A stretch of 64,000 bases of DNA from Adiantum capillus-veneris (Eukaryota; Streptophyta; Polypodiopsida; Polypodiales; Pteridaceae), in the NCBI GenBank assembly GCA_014529385.2, contig CM043955.1:139615108-139679107 (forward strand). Reading direction: 5' to 3'. Under the pieces are notes generated by a model. That model was not told where the DNA came from and made no database searches. It saw only the letters and a list, made by a program, of their open reading frames with translations. Within the stretch, counting starts at the first letter, position 1, and each line of letters begins with the position of its first letter. Made by a program: the position numbers and the translations under genes. Positions 33,359 through 44,579 of this stretch are shown here, piece by piece.

Positions 33359-34693
33359 GATGCACATTGCTGTTGCAAGAGTCACTTTCTAGAAAAAAAC
33401 AGGACTAGGCAGCATGCATTTGAACAGGCTTTTATTTCTTCTCAAAGAAAGGGTGCTAACAGTAATGCAACCACTTCTTATGGTTTTGCTGCGAGTGGCA
33501 AAAATTCTGTTCCTAATGCTTCTGCTGGTAGTACTTCGTCTAGCAATTCTGGTGATAAGGGAAAAAAGAAGATGCGTTGCCATTATTGCAAAGCTAATGA
33601 TCACTTGATCAAGCAGTGTCCTAAGTTGAAGGCCAAAGAGGCTAAGAAGAAAGAGGGTGGTTCCACTGCAAATGCTGGTTCCACTACAAATGCAGCCATT
33701 GTTGAGTCTTCTGTGCAAGGAGACTGTAATGCTGATGTTGATGTAGAATGGGCTTTTAGTGCAGAGTGCACTTACAATCCTGCTGTCCATGATGCATGCT
33801 TGTCAGTTGCTGCAGATTCACATGTGTGGTATTTCGACAGTGGTGCTACAAAGCACATTACCTCACATCGTGAATTGTTTACCTCTCTCCAGTCTGTCCC
33901 TCATGGGAATTCAGTCACTTGTGCCAACAATGCCTCTTATCCAATTCAGGGAGTTGGAAAGATTGTGCTTACTGCTGCTAATGGCAGTTCTTTCACACTT
34001 GTTGATGCACTTTATGTACCTGGGATCAAGAAGAATCTCTTGTTTGTATCCGCACTTGCTAGACTTGGACTTGTAGTCAAATTTGTGGATGACAGATGTA
34101 CAGTTCATGATCTCAGTTTTGGTGATGAAATTGTTGTATCTTGCCTTTTGTGCCGTGGGTTGTATAAGATCACTTTGTATGACAAGTGTGGACAAAATTT
34201 TACAAATGTTGTTGCATATTCAAGGGCTATTTCATATGCAAAACTTTGGTATGCACGTTTTGGTCATCTGAATTTTGCCAGTTTGCTGCGTTTGCAGAAA
34301 TCTGATATGGTTGCTTCTTTGCCACCTCTTGAAGCACCTGTCAAACATGTTTGTGAAGGCTGTATTTTGGGTAAGATGCAGCGTTCTAAGTTTCCAAAGG
34401 ATGGTTCAATTCGGGCCACATGCAGGTTGCAACTTGTGCATAGTGAAGTTTGTGGGTCCATGCAAACTCCGTCCTTGGGCAATTACCTGTACTTCGTGAC
34501 TTTTATTGATGATTACTCCAGGCATGCATGGGTATTTCCGCTTAGAGCAAAGTCCGAAGTTTTTATGTGCTTCAAACAATTTCTGGCTATGGCTGAAAAT
34601 GTCTCAAAATGTACTTTGGCACCCTCCGTTCCGATCGAGGGGGGGAGTATATGTCTGATGAATTTAATGCATTTCTGGCTAGTCGTGGGATAA
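33341..34693 (+). pseudogene. Copia zinc knuckle, protease and N-terminal integrase
   Basis: This 450-codon open frame includes a complete CX2CX4HX4C knuckle (CHYCKANDHLIKQC, near 33580), the protease motif WYFDSGATKHITS near 33826, ALYVPGIKKNLLFVSALARL, then the pre-integrase finger (WYARFGHLNF and VCEGCILGKMQ). The integrase core begins LQLVHSEVCGSMQTPSLGNY; the usual first catalytic Asp (HSDVCG) is Glu here. YFVTFIDDYSRHAWVFPL follows. A frameshift near 34620 moves LRSDRGGEYMSDEF into another frame, so the annotated end (34693) is out of frame. Confidence 0.92.
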
Positions 34694-35520
34694 AACACCA
34701 ATGTATAGTGCCTTATACACCTTAGCAAAATGGCGTTGCTGAGAGGAAAAACAGGTCACTGACGGAAATGGCACGATTATGGTCAAAAGTCAAGCTTTGC
34801 CGCATCCTTTTTGGCTTGAGGCCATCATGTGTGCCACTTATGTACTTAACAGGTGTCCTACGAAAGCTTTGCAGTCTATTACTCCATATAAAGCATGGCA
34901 TGATAGAAAGCCTTCTATTGAGCACATGCGTGTTTTTGGCTATTTGGCATATGCTTTGGTGCCACAAGTGCAGCGCAGAAAATTGGATGATAAGGCTGTC
35001 AAATGTATTTTTGTTGGTTATAGTGCTGAAAGCAAAGGTTACCGGTTGTATTGTATCATCTGCAAACAAAACGTATTCTGGTTTCTCGGGATGTAGTGTT
35101 GGTGGAAGATTCTGTTCAGCCCTTGCTGTCATGTACTAGAGACAGTAATGTAAGCTCTCAGGACATTTATGACACTTTGTTGCCTCTTTTCAGTGGTGGA
35201 AATACGAATGTAAGTTCCAATGAGGCAAATGTACAGCCTATGGGGGTTTCTGAAAATGTTTTAGATCAGCCTATTACTGATGCAGATGTACATGATGTAC
35301 TTGATGAGGAAAGGGCTGAAAATGAGCAGGCTAGAGGTATGTCAAAATGGCTGGTGCACACTTTGCGTGACAGTAAATTGATGCACCTTCGTCTAGTCGT
35401 ACTCGTTCAGGCTCTCGCCATGCATCTTATGCATCAGATTGTTATTCTTTGGCTGTGTCTAGCTTACATGATGTTGAGGAGCCTCTGTCTTTTGATGAAG
35501 CACATAATTTATAAAATTTG
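34620..35520 (+). pseudogene. Copia integrase C-terminal part and linker
   Basis: After the shift the integrase continues LRSDRGGEYMSDEFNAFLAS near 34630, then CIVPYTP*QNGVAERKNRSL near 34705, with a TAG in place of Gln. The catalytic Glu of AERKN is kept. The open stretch at 34779-35096 carries PHPFWLEAIMCATYVLNRCP, then AVKCIFVGYSAESKGYRL, the usual integrase end. The linker (35051-35520) is acidic and spans two frames. Confidence 0.88.
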
Positions 35521-36603
35521 ATGGCTGCCATGCAATCAGAATATGATGCACTTATAGAAAATGACACATGGACTTTATGTGATTTGCCTCCTGGCAAAAA
35601 GGCCATTGGTACGAAGTTGGTTTACAAGTTGAAACGCAAGCCGGATGGTGAGATTGATCGCCATAAGGCTCGACTTGTTGCAAAAGGTTATGCACAGCAA
35701 AAAGGCATAGATTATGAAGAGACTTTTGCTCCCACTTGTCGTATGACTACTATACGTTTTCTATGTGCATTGGCAACTCATTTTGGTTGGGATGTACATC
35801 AATCAGAGATTGTTATTGCTTTCTTGAATGGTGACATAAAAGGACAAGAGGACAAAGTGTGCAGATGTAAGAAGGCTTTGTATGGGTTGAAGCAATCTCC
35901 TCGTGCTTGGTATGAGAAAGCTGACACTCATTTGGTTAAACAAGGCTTTCATAACAGTCCAACAGAAAGCACATTGTATGTAAAGCGTGAGGGTGATGTA
36001 CTTCTCATTGTGGTTCTTTATGTTGTTGATTTGCTGATCACTGGACCAAATGAGAGACATATTACTGAATTTACGGCTGATTTGAATGCTACTTTCAAGA
36101 TGAAAGATTTGGGGCTGTTGCATCATTACTTGGGTATACAGTTTAAGCAGTGTGATGGTGGTATTGCCTTGTGTCAGAAAAGTTACATTGAGACATTGCT
36201 ATGTAAGTTTGGACTTGAGGATTGCAAACCTATTGCCACTCCCATGGAAACACGTTTGAAGTTGAGTCTACATGATGCTGGCGATCCTGCTGATGTCACT
36301 CTTTACCAAACTGCTGTTGGTTGCCTCATTTATGTATGCAACACGAGGCCGGATATTGAGTTTGCAGTCTCACAGGTCAACAGATTTATGCATAGCCCAA
36401 GGTCTAAGCATTGGCAGGCTGTCAAGAGGATTTTCTGCTACCTTAGTGGCACTTTACATCTTGGCTTGTTTTATCCCAAGGGGGATCATTGCCGCCAGAC
36501 TTACATGCTTTTTCAAACTCAGATTGGGCTGGTTGTTTTGACACGCGAGTGTCCACACGTGGTTTTTGTTTCATGCTTGACAGCTCATGTATATCATGGT
36601 TGA
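35518..36603 (+). pseudogene. Copia reverse transcriptase with YVVD in place of YVDD
   Basis: This 361-codon open frame starts AAMQSEYDALIENDTWTLCD and contains KLKRKPDGEIDRHKARLVAK, GIDYEETFAPTCRMTTIRFL, ALYGLKQSPRAWYEK and ATFKMKDLGLLHHYLGIQF. At the catalytic site the sequence reads LYVVDLLITG (near 36018-36045): the first Asp of YVDD is Val. Between FLNGDIK and GQEDKV about 12-15 residues of the usual block (EEVYMxQPxGF) are missing, an in-frame deletion near 35840. It would therefore be inactive despite being open. The frame shifts near the RNase H start, close to 36490. Confidence 0.93.
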
Positions 36604-36973
36604 GCAAGAAGCAACCTACTGTGGCCACTTCGAGTTGTGAGGCTGAGTACAGGGCAGTCTTCACAGCTACGGTTGAGTGTGTATGGCTCAAACACCTTAT
36701 GGCTGATTTGGGTGTTGACAGGACACTGCCAACACTATCTACACTGACAGTCAGAGCGCATTGGCAGTTGCGAGGAACCCAGTTTTTCATGCTCGCACAA
36801 AGCACATTGAGGTGCATTACCACTATGTCCGGGAGAGGCTCTCAGTAGGAGAGATCAACTTGGATTATGTGCCAACACAGGACAACCTTGCAGATCTTTT
36901 CACAAAGGCATTGTCTCGTGAGAAGCTTGAAGCTTTCCGCAAAGCTTTGGGCTTACTCCCCTTTGTGGATTGA
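36489..36973 (+). pseudogene. Copia RNase H
   Basis: The frames at 36489-36848 and 36761-36973 together give NSDWAGCFDTRVSTRGFCFM, KKQPTVATSSCEAEYRAVF, then after a one-base shift YTDSQSALAVARNPVFHART and YVPTQDNLADLFTKALSREK. These include the DSDW, SSxEAEY, YTDSQSA and D-N-L-A-D blocks of Copia RNase H, which removes the RNA strand of the RNA-DNA hybrid. The frame break near 36745 inactivates it. A stop at 36971-36973 ends the polyprotein about 75 bases before the 3' LTR. Confidence 0.9.
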
Positions 36974-37035
36974 TCTTGTCCTCAAGGCATGGCACTTCCC
37001 TTTACTCATGTGCCAGCTCTCGTTCACCGCATCAC

Positions 37036-37048
37036 TCCAGGGGGGATT
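37036..37048 (+). promoter_or_regulatory. Polypurine tract
   Basis: CTCCAGGGGGGATT lies just before the 3' LTR and would prime plus-strand DNA synthesis. Confidence 0.75.
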
Positions 37049-37275
37049 TGTTACCATACACATGTGGTAGTGATGTGTGCGAACACGCTAGGACCGCCGG
37101 GGCATTTTTTTCCTCTTTAGGAGGTTTTTTCCCCCGTGCATTGTATATACGCCCATCACTCTAGGGCTATCTATCTTTCCATTGCACACTAAGTAATACA
37201 CTCTCTATTGTGTGCCTTGAGCTTCCTTCGTCTTGTCCAAGCTGTGTGTGTTTCTCTGCAACCCTAATTCCAACA
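37049..37275 (+). repeat. 3' LTR of the Copia element
   Basis: It starts TGTTACCATACACATG and ends CTAATTCCAACA, followed by the target duplication AGTTT. It differs from the 5' LTR at about nine positions. A truncated relative lies at 48050-48198. Confidence 0.96.
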
Positions 37276-37439
37276 AGTTTGCCTAACCGCTTCAATGCCA
37301 GCACCCTCGAAACTCTTCCTAGTCACCTCTTCTGCACAAGGAAGGTTAAATTTCTTAAAATATTTTATACTTTTTTAAAAGATTTTTCTTATACTTGGTA
37401 AAAAGATTTTTCGTGTTGATTCTTCAAAACAATTGATCG

Positions 37440-37512
37440 TATGTCGTCCCTTTGCATAAAAGAGCATTCGGACGCATGTCTGGGTGATCTAATTTTGCAT
37501 AGGGACGACATA
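37440..37512. repeat. Palindromic fold-back element, copy 6 (isolated)
   Basis: Perfect 12-base arms TATGTCGTCCCT (37440-37451) and AGGGACGACATA (37501-37512) enclose TTTGCATAAAAGAGCATTCG and its imperfect partner GGGTGATCTAATTTTGCAT, centred on GGACGCATGTC. Arms and centre match the copies near 15-16 kb. Confidence 0.88.
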
Positions 37513-39879
37513 GTGTGGGCCAGGTAGGGAACATACCTCTCATATCTTATGTTGAATCTCGAAGCATATAGAGTATAGGGGTTGTGAGAAAGTTACTCCA
37601 ATATAGCTCTCTCTCTCTCTCTCTCTCTCTCTCTAAGAAATGAGACTTCTACATGGGATCGAACTATACATACCTTGGGATCTCGAGTCAATTTTTGTAT
37701 AAACCTCACAGTTAGTCCTACCTCATGTGTACGATGAACACTGTGTCAATTTTTTTTGAGATGCCGTATGACCCAAATCTGTTCATTCTGTCAAATCAAA
37801 CCTTTTCAGCTTAAGAAGCAATTTTCGTAACTCATCCAAATTCGCTCATAACTTGGTTATTCTTGCCCCAGATCAACTTGTGAAAGTTATTGTCTCTTCT
37901 TGGAGTCTATGTGCATGTATCTAATTTTCCTACATTTTCCTACTTTTTTGGCATTTATTGCTTAGACAATCAAGAAAAAACAATAGAAAATAGAAAAAAA
38001 TTGACTAAAAAAAGTAAAAAATAGCTAGATAATTTTAAAATTTTGACTTTCAAATAAAGTCTTTATTTGCAAGTTTTTGACGAATTGCTCCACTTTTAAT
38101 TATTACTTTTAGCAAAAAAATATTATATACATATTTACACACACCTAATTGCTCATCTTTGGCATTTATCCCTTACTCTTGAATTTTCACATCTCTTAGG
38201 GAAACAATAATCAGAAGTTGTGTCAAAATGAGAAATCAAACGTGAATTATAGCGCAAAAGTTGGTAAAATAATGCCTTTTTTTCATTGATTTCTAGGTCC
38301 GCATTCAGGATGCCTCCCCTCCTCCTAGTCAGAGTACTCCTAAATGAAATGTGTTATCGGGGTTGTGCTTTGCATGGTCATCAAAGCAGTGCCATATGCA
38401 AGACCATGTAAGTGACCCTACATATGCATACTCGGCCAACACGTAATAATGTGCGAGAGGTGGGTCTTAAGAAATTTGCTTAAGGGAATTCGAGGGTGAG
38501 GTTTAGCTATTCTTGCATTGGAGAGCATACAACATCTAGTAAGCATTGTATATCCATATATCTCTAACAAATTGTTGAAAGGTTCTATCCTTTATTTGGT
38601 TGGATTTGTTTTTGAGGTTTAGGCCACCACATCATTGTAGTGGGTTCTGACTTTGAAAAGTATTATGGTGTCTTCGAAACATCTTTGTAGGTTGTGGCTA
38701 TTAGTGAGTCTTTTTCCTTGGGAAGATACTTTTTATTTGTTGATTGTGTTATTGTAATGGCTTTTTTAGGTATCCACACTTTTGTGTATCTGGGTGTTCT
38801 TGGTTTTGGAATTTTAGTAGGCGACATGACACTCTGATTTTCTCTTTTAGCTATGGGGAAAAATTGTTGTTGTATTTTTGGAGATAAGACTTGTAGTCAA
38901 ACTTTGGAAATCTACATGAATTTTCCTTCAATTTGGGGAGTTCCTCTAGGTACCTAAATCTATTCTGTAGAGGGTGCTTTGGATTGCTTTGGCTTGACTT
39001 GGACACATTTTGGCATCCACATTTGCTTGGGTTTTTCGTTCTAAACTAGCTAGACAATTTTTGAGAACTCCTTAGTGGGAGGTAGTTGTGCTTCACCAAA
39101 ATGGTTGATTGGTTGCCCATGACTTGTACTAAAGGGATCAATTTTAATGGAAATTGCACCTTCAAGGCTATCAATGGATCTTGTAGCTACACTTTCCTAT
39201 ATTGTCAGTGGTACTTGCCGTTGTGCCTCTTGTGCACTAGAGCTGTTGACCAATTCCTTGATGTTTTTACTGGCATTCTCAAAAAGGTACGTGGTATCTT
39301 CCATAGAAGCAAAATTGACATATTTCACATGATGGTCAGCTATAAAATACACTTAGTTTTTTGACCAGTGTATATACATTAGGGGAATCTGGAGGTACTA
39401 CAAAGAAGTTATGGGCACATGGGAATCCTTTGATGTGTATCATGAGTTTTACATAACCTATAGCAATACTGAAAGCCCCATTGAATCCTGTAAATGTTCT
39501 TTTCAATGGTTGTAAGACCAATTGTGGCATTTTTTTGGTACAAATCCCAACTCATTGTATTCAAATGCACACCAAATTGACCAACACATGAATATGTAAC
39601 GTGTTGGCTCCTAGTTTTGTAGAAATGTATGGGTACAAATTTTCTTCATCTTCCTCAATGCTTGTAATCTGATGAATACGCACAGTCTTACGCGTCTCAA
39701 TTTTTTTTCCTCTCTACTTCTCTTTGTTGTCCACTCTTTGGCTTCTTTTTGTGCCCGTTGAACCCTGAGATCGTTCTTCTCATTTTGTTTTTGGCTGCAT
39801 GTGCCCTTTAAGCATCTCTTGAGTCAATGGCAAGTGATATTTGATTTAACCTACAACCCATGATCCAATTGGGCATTTC
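37513..39879. other. Mostly non-coding; faint Gypsy-like traces on the minus strand
   Basis: No ORF with a clear family was seen at 37640-39000. From about 39030 minus-strand text may continue the Gypsy relic of 39880-40465, but no motif there is firm. Confidence 0.4.
37607..37634 (+). repeat. (CT)n microsatellite
   Basis: Fourteen CT units. Confidence 0.95.
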
Positions 39880-40465
39880 CTATCCATCCAATGTAGCAAT
39901 CTTAATGCCAAGAATGTTGATCAACCCTTTGATGGGTTGTCGCCTTCTTTACCACAATTGGAAATCAAACTCAAGCAAGATGATGAACCATCTCACTATC
40001 TTGCATGTGTTGCATGGCTTGTTAACAAGATACAATAACACTTGATGATTCACAAAAAAAAAGAACAATTGGCTAGGAGATAATGCCTAAATTTTTATCA
40101 CGGCATAAATCATTCCCAATCCTTTCCTTTCAATAGTGGTGTAATTTTGTTCAACATTATTCAATTGATGGCTACCATAGCATATGGGAAAGTCCATAGT
40201 TCCTTCTTTAGGTTGTCCCATGATACATTCAATGGCAAAAGTAGAGGTATCAACATGCACATGAAAGATCTTATTCCAGTCTATGATTTAAGGATAGGTG
40301 CCAATACCAATTCTTGCTTTAGTTTTTGAAAAGATTCATTGCAATTTTCTACCCAATCAAAGGTCACAATCAATCCATGAAGAGGCTTAGCAATGTCTGC
40401 GTATATATAGATAAACTTCTTGTAGTGCCCACAATGTTCCATGAGCTAGTATGGGGCAGTTAGCT
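39880..40465 (-). pseudogene. Ty3/Gypsy reverse transcriptase end and RNase H relic
   Basis: On the minus strand near 40445-40330 the translation reads HCGHYKKFIYIYADIAKPLH then TFDWVENCNESFQKLK, the connection between reverse transcriptase and RNase H in Gypsy elements. AFAIECIMGQP, NYTTIEREGLGMIYAV and FDFQLW...GLINILG follow, matching RNase H motifs. It resembles the element at 53240-58140. Stops are frequent. No LTR was found. Confidence 0.75.
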
Positions 40466-40553
40466 ATTGGTTGAGAATAGAATTTTGTAAAATCAAAACT
40501 TTATGTTTATTAGAAGTATTTTGATTGTGTATCTTTAGGGCATATCTTGGAGT

Positions 40554-40558
<5 letters not shown>

Positions 40559-40610
<52 letters not shown>
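40559..40610 (+). repeat. (GA)n microsatellite
   Basis: About 26 GA units at the left edge of the AT-rich island. Confidence 0.95.
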
Positions 40611-40612
<2 letters not shown>

Positions 40613-41156
40613 GGAAAGTGATATCAGCCCTTTAAATTAAATAAGATCTTTTTTTTAGATAATAGTATTTGTTAAAAGAAGGAGGATTTTCGGAAAAAAC
40701 ATTGTGTCTGTTTGGAGTATTTGATCTAAATTTCTTAATATAAAGTGTTTCTAAGTGATTTTCTTTGTCCTTTATTGTTGTTGAATCTATAAATTTGATT
40801 GTGAACTTTTTGTGGAACGACTTGTACCTATTAATGTCAGTTATCATCAATTTAGTGGGTTGTTTTTTATGTTGCAAAATCCTTCTTTTTAGATTATTTT
40901 TTCGTCCGATATATTTATTTTTAAATTTATTATACCTTATAGTTTATAAATAAAAATCTCACTTTTATTTTCTAGAGTTGTTGATTTCTGGGGAGACTTT
41001 GTTTTTGAAAAAAATAACAACTAACTCTATTAAGATGTTTTTGTAGGAACTTTTATGAGTTTTAGCATAAATATAAAAGGTATTCAAAATCTATTTAAAT
41101 ATTTTGAAATGTAGATTGTTATTTTAAAGTAAACAATGGATTCACATTTTGGTGGG

Positions 41157-41158
<2 letters not shown>

Positions 41159-41194
<36 letters not shown>
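41159..41194 (+). repeat. (GA)n microsatellite
   Basis: About 18 GA units. Confidence 0.95.
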
Positions 41195-41197
<3 letters not shown>

Positions 41198-41640
41198 GGG
41201 TCTAGGAGGGCCTTTTTATATGGTAGTTCAAGAAAGTCAAACCTTTAGCATTAAGAAAGTGATCGAAAGACGACGTTTGAATTCACACAGGCAAAACGGC
41301 TTGATTATTTGAATTCAAATTTCCCCTCCAAAATGGAATTTAAAATCTTGCATGCAAAACCATATCATGTAGCACATCTATGGAACGAGCTTGATGCGTA
41401 GATTGCAGATCTATGATCTCCACTCAAATCAAAGATCATATGTGGGAGTTATGGAAGGGCAAAAATCATAAAATTGTCCACCTATTTTTTGGGGGCAAAA
41501 GTGCATCCTTTGACCACTCTTACACATCTCTTATACACCCACCATTCTTGCACACATGGCATACACCTATTCATCAGATTGTTAATCACCTCCATAAGCT
41601 CATGGCAAATAAAGAGACCCTCCTTGACCCCATCATCTTC

Positions 41641-41750
<110 letters not shown>

Positions 41751-41773
41751 AAAGAGAGGAATGTGAGAATGTA

Positions 41774-42751
41774 TTATTTGACTAATGTTGATATTTTATA
41801 AAAATTACTATTGAATTTGTTGTATTTGAGTAAAATGTGAATTTTTGAAGTATTAATTATATCTTGACATGTGGATGGAATATTTATAGGTATTGAAGTT
41901 GTTTGCGAAGATGATTCTCCTCTATTAGCTATATCCATATCTATAAACAATGTTATGTTTAGCTTGAAGAATATTATGATTTATAAATAGAGAATAAATT
42001 TTGATTTTATACCATTGCTTTGATTCATTGTAATGAAAAATTTGCAAGTAGTGCCATATTGCCTTCGTGCAAAGTCCATATCTACTGATGTTGTAACGCT
42101 CTCCAAAGTGATTGGAACTTGTTTGTTTGTTACGTTGTATAGTTGCTCGTGCTCTTTTAGAATGATTGAAGCTAGTCTATTATCAAGAGTTTTTAAAGAG
42201 TCTAATGGAACATTGTAGCCAAAATGCAATAAGTTCATAGCATATGCTAAAATTCCATTGGTGTGTTTATCTAATAAAGCTTGAGCTTTGTATCACTCAA
42301 GCATTATATCTTCATTTGGTAAATCTTCTTTGAATATCTTAAGAATTGGTATTGTTAGACCTGCAAAGTAAGTGTATTTGAATTAGTTGAAATTATGAAC
42401 AATATAAGTAATTTTTTTAAAACATAAGTTGTGTAATGTGAATAATATAAATAATTTTTCTAAAACATAAGTTGAATTATTTACCATGTGCAGGGAGTTC
42501 TTTAGTAGTATGTATTTTTTTCCAATATGTTTGAAACATATTGTTGGCCGCGTTCATATATTGTTTTAACTTATCATAAGACAACCAACCATAAATGTAA
42601 TTTATTGGATCACGTCCTAAGATATTGCATATTAAGTTGTTTAATTCTTAAGAAGAAGTTTTCTCTCTGTTGCCTTTTTTATTGTTCCTCTTCTTGTTCT
42701 TTTTTTGTAGGTGTATAGTGGCTTTACTTTAGCTTTGATAGAATTGAAGAC
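41774..42751 (-). pseudogene. Unrecognised split gene with two short introns (decayed)
   Basis: Three minus-strand exons can be read: 42751-42485, 42360-42013 and 41940-41774. The introns are 124 and 72 bases, start GTAAAT and GTATAA, end TTTGCAG and TTTATAG, and both keep the frame at phase 1. Product segments include NNLICNILGRDPINYIYGWL, KELPAHGLTIPIL, NGILAYAMNLLHFGYNVPLD and VPITLESVTTSVDMDFARR, ending at TAA (41774-41776). One in-frame TGA (probably from Trp, in LPNEDIMLE*YKAQ) and one frameshift near 42645 mark it as dead. I know no family with these motifs. It lies downstream of the helicase relic on the same strand, so the two may come from one element. Confidence 0.55.
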
Positions 42752-43061
42752 CTAGTATATTTTAAAACAATTTATACATTTAAGGTTATAAATATTGAAG
42801 TATGTGAATAGAGATATAAACTTATCTCATATTGTTTAGCTTTAAAATATGAAAAACACAAAAATGAATTTATTAATAGTTTCTTTTATATCAATTCAAC
42901 AATTAATTATAGCACCGTGACCGTAAGTTTGGTATAAAATAATCAAGTATATATTACCTTTGTTTTAATCTTTAGAGTTTAATTTTATAAGCCAATGATC
43001 TTCATATATATAATAACTTATTACTCTTATTGAGAAATCATCAATTATAATTGATAATTGA

Positions 43062-43244
43062 ATTCAATATTTTTATGTTCTTTTGGTTAATTAGTTGATC
43101 AAAACAGCATGACATATAATAATCTCGGGGAGAAAAATATTTTCGAACTATTAATAATGACTTACCAAGGATAGTACATCCTTGGGATTTATGTCCAGTC
43201 ATTGCATATGCTAGTGTTAGTGGAAAAGATGTTTTATGGTACCA
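43062..43244 (-). pseudogene. PIF1-like helicase fragment (last motifs)
   Basis: On the minus strand, 43244 onward reads WYHKTSFPLTLAYAMTGHKS and then QGCTIL, the late superfamily 1 helicase motif xLAYAMTxHKSQGxT. About 30 codons later another frame gives FSPRLLYVML (the GLLYVMLSR motif), and then INQKNIKIL. These blocks end PIF1-type helicases, which unwind DNA 5' to 3' and occur in Helitrons, large DNA viruses and host genomes. The frame shifts at least twice. The upstream motifs (Walker A and B) are missing because the fragment abuts a truncated Gypsy polymerase at about 43245. Confidence 0.7.
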
Positions 43245-43800
43245 TGTTCCATTTGGATGCCATCTTGAGAGATAATGTGACCTAAATATTGAATTTCTTG
43301 TAAGAAAAATTCACTTTTATTTTGATTAACATAAAGTTTATTCTCTCTTAAAACTTGAAATATTACATGGAGGTGTTGCTTGTGTTCATCTAATGAATTA
43401 GAGTAGACGATGATATCATCAAAGAACACTCCAATAAAGCCTCACTATGTGGCTGGTGCATTGGTCAAGCCAAAAGGCATGACAATGTACTTGTAAAGAC
43501 CAAACGTAGTGTGAAGTGCGGTCTTTACAATGTCTTGATCAACTATCCTTATTTGATGATAGCCACTTTCTAGGTCAATCCTACTGAAGTAGGTGGACCC
43601 TTGTAGCTTATCAAATAGGTCTTCTACCCGTGGAACGGGAAACCTATTCTTGATAATGATCCTATTTAGTGCTATATAGTCGACACACATACGATATGTG
43701 CCGTCTTTCTTTTGCTCTAGTAGCATAGGAGAACAAAATGGAGATGAGCTAGGCCTAACCATGCCCTTCTCAACTAACTCGTGCACTTGGCGCATAATCT
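43245..43800 (-). pseudogene. Gypsy reverse transcriptase, truncated
   Basis: The frame at 43795-43445 contains VHELVEKGMVRPSSSPFCSP, KKDGTYRMCVDYIALNRI, FSRIDLESGYHQIRI and IVMPFGLTNAPAT, all standard Gypsy polymerase motifs. After a break the catalytic motif appears as VFFDDIIVYS (43429 onward, FFDD for the usual FxDD), then YLGHIISQDGIQM. The sequence then leaves the family at about 43245. The enzyme is inactive because the thumb is missing and the frame is broken. Confidence 0.92.
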
Positions 43801-43995
43801 CCTCTTGTTGAGCTTGAGAAACTCTATAAGGAGGTTTGTTAGGCGGTGAACTTCCTGGAAGAAGTTCAATTGCATGGTCATCATTGCCTTGTTTAGGAGG
43901 TAGCTCACAAGGGATGTCGTCAATAAAGACATCTTGAAACCCCTTGAGAAAATTGGATAACTCTAATTCCTTTTGATTGTGTATATTTTCTTTTG

Positions 43996-44579
43996 CTAAA
44001 AGATTAGGTTCATTTTTAAATCTTTAACAAAATTCATGTACACAAAAATAGAGCCCTTTATTGACTTGTTGAAATCTTGTGTATGTACAATGGATATAGT
44101 GTTACCCATCTCCTTAGCATCTATATACATATCTTTTCCCTTGAACTTAAAGGAGATTCTCCTTTTAGGGAATTTAACATTGGCAGCCGTGTAATCAAAC
44201 CATGGTGCCCCTAGGATTACATCCTCATGCTTGAGAGGAGAGATAAAGAAGTCCTCTTTGTCCACATAGCTTTGGAAATGGAGCCTCAATTTTCCGATTA
44301 GGGGGTGACTGAAGCTTCTTGCCCCTTGAAAGAACCGTATGCGGGTAGGACATCTCCCATCTCGTAGGCTTGTATGCCTAGCTTGGTGGCCAACTCTATA
44401 GATATAAAATTGTGAGTAGAACCAGGGTCAAAGAGAATAAAAGCATCATGTTCTCTTACCTTTCCCCAAGCATGGCATAGAGGAGATCCTTTGTGGTGAA
44501 TTTCCTTCTCTTGGATTTTGACCAAGGTAGCTCTAGGAGGTTCATGGCGGGTGTTCTTTTGGGGACAAGCACGGTACAC
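43996..44579 (-). pseudogene. Gypsy aspartic protease region
   Basis: The frame at 44579-44298 begins with the tail of gag and reads AFILFDPGSTHNFISIELAT; the usual catalytic DSGS(T) is DPGST here, so Ser is replaced by Pro. The frame at 44289-43996 continues with DVILGAPWFDYTAANVKFPK, the second half of the protease fold (LGxxWL). Such proteases cut the Gag-Pol polyprotein. Confidence 0.85.

Larger units (their letters stand above)
32139..37275 (+). mobile_element. Full-length Ty1/Copia retrotransposon with intact ends
   Basis: Two 227-bp LTRs (32139-32365 and 37049-37275), both TGTTACC...CCAACA, bound a 4.7-kb interior. A perfect 5-bp target duplication AGTTT flanks it (32134-32138 and 37276-37280). 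A tRNA-Met type primer site follows the 5' LTR and a G-rich tract precedes the 3' LTR. By eye the LTRs differ at nine of 227 sites, mostly transitions. Domain order is gag, zinc knuckle, protease, integrase, reverse transcriptase, RNase H. Frameshifts, stops, a mutated YVDD and a deletion in the polymerase make it defective. Confidence 0.96.
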
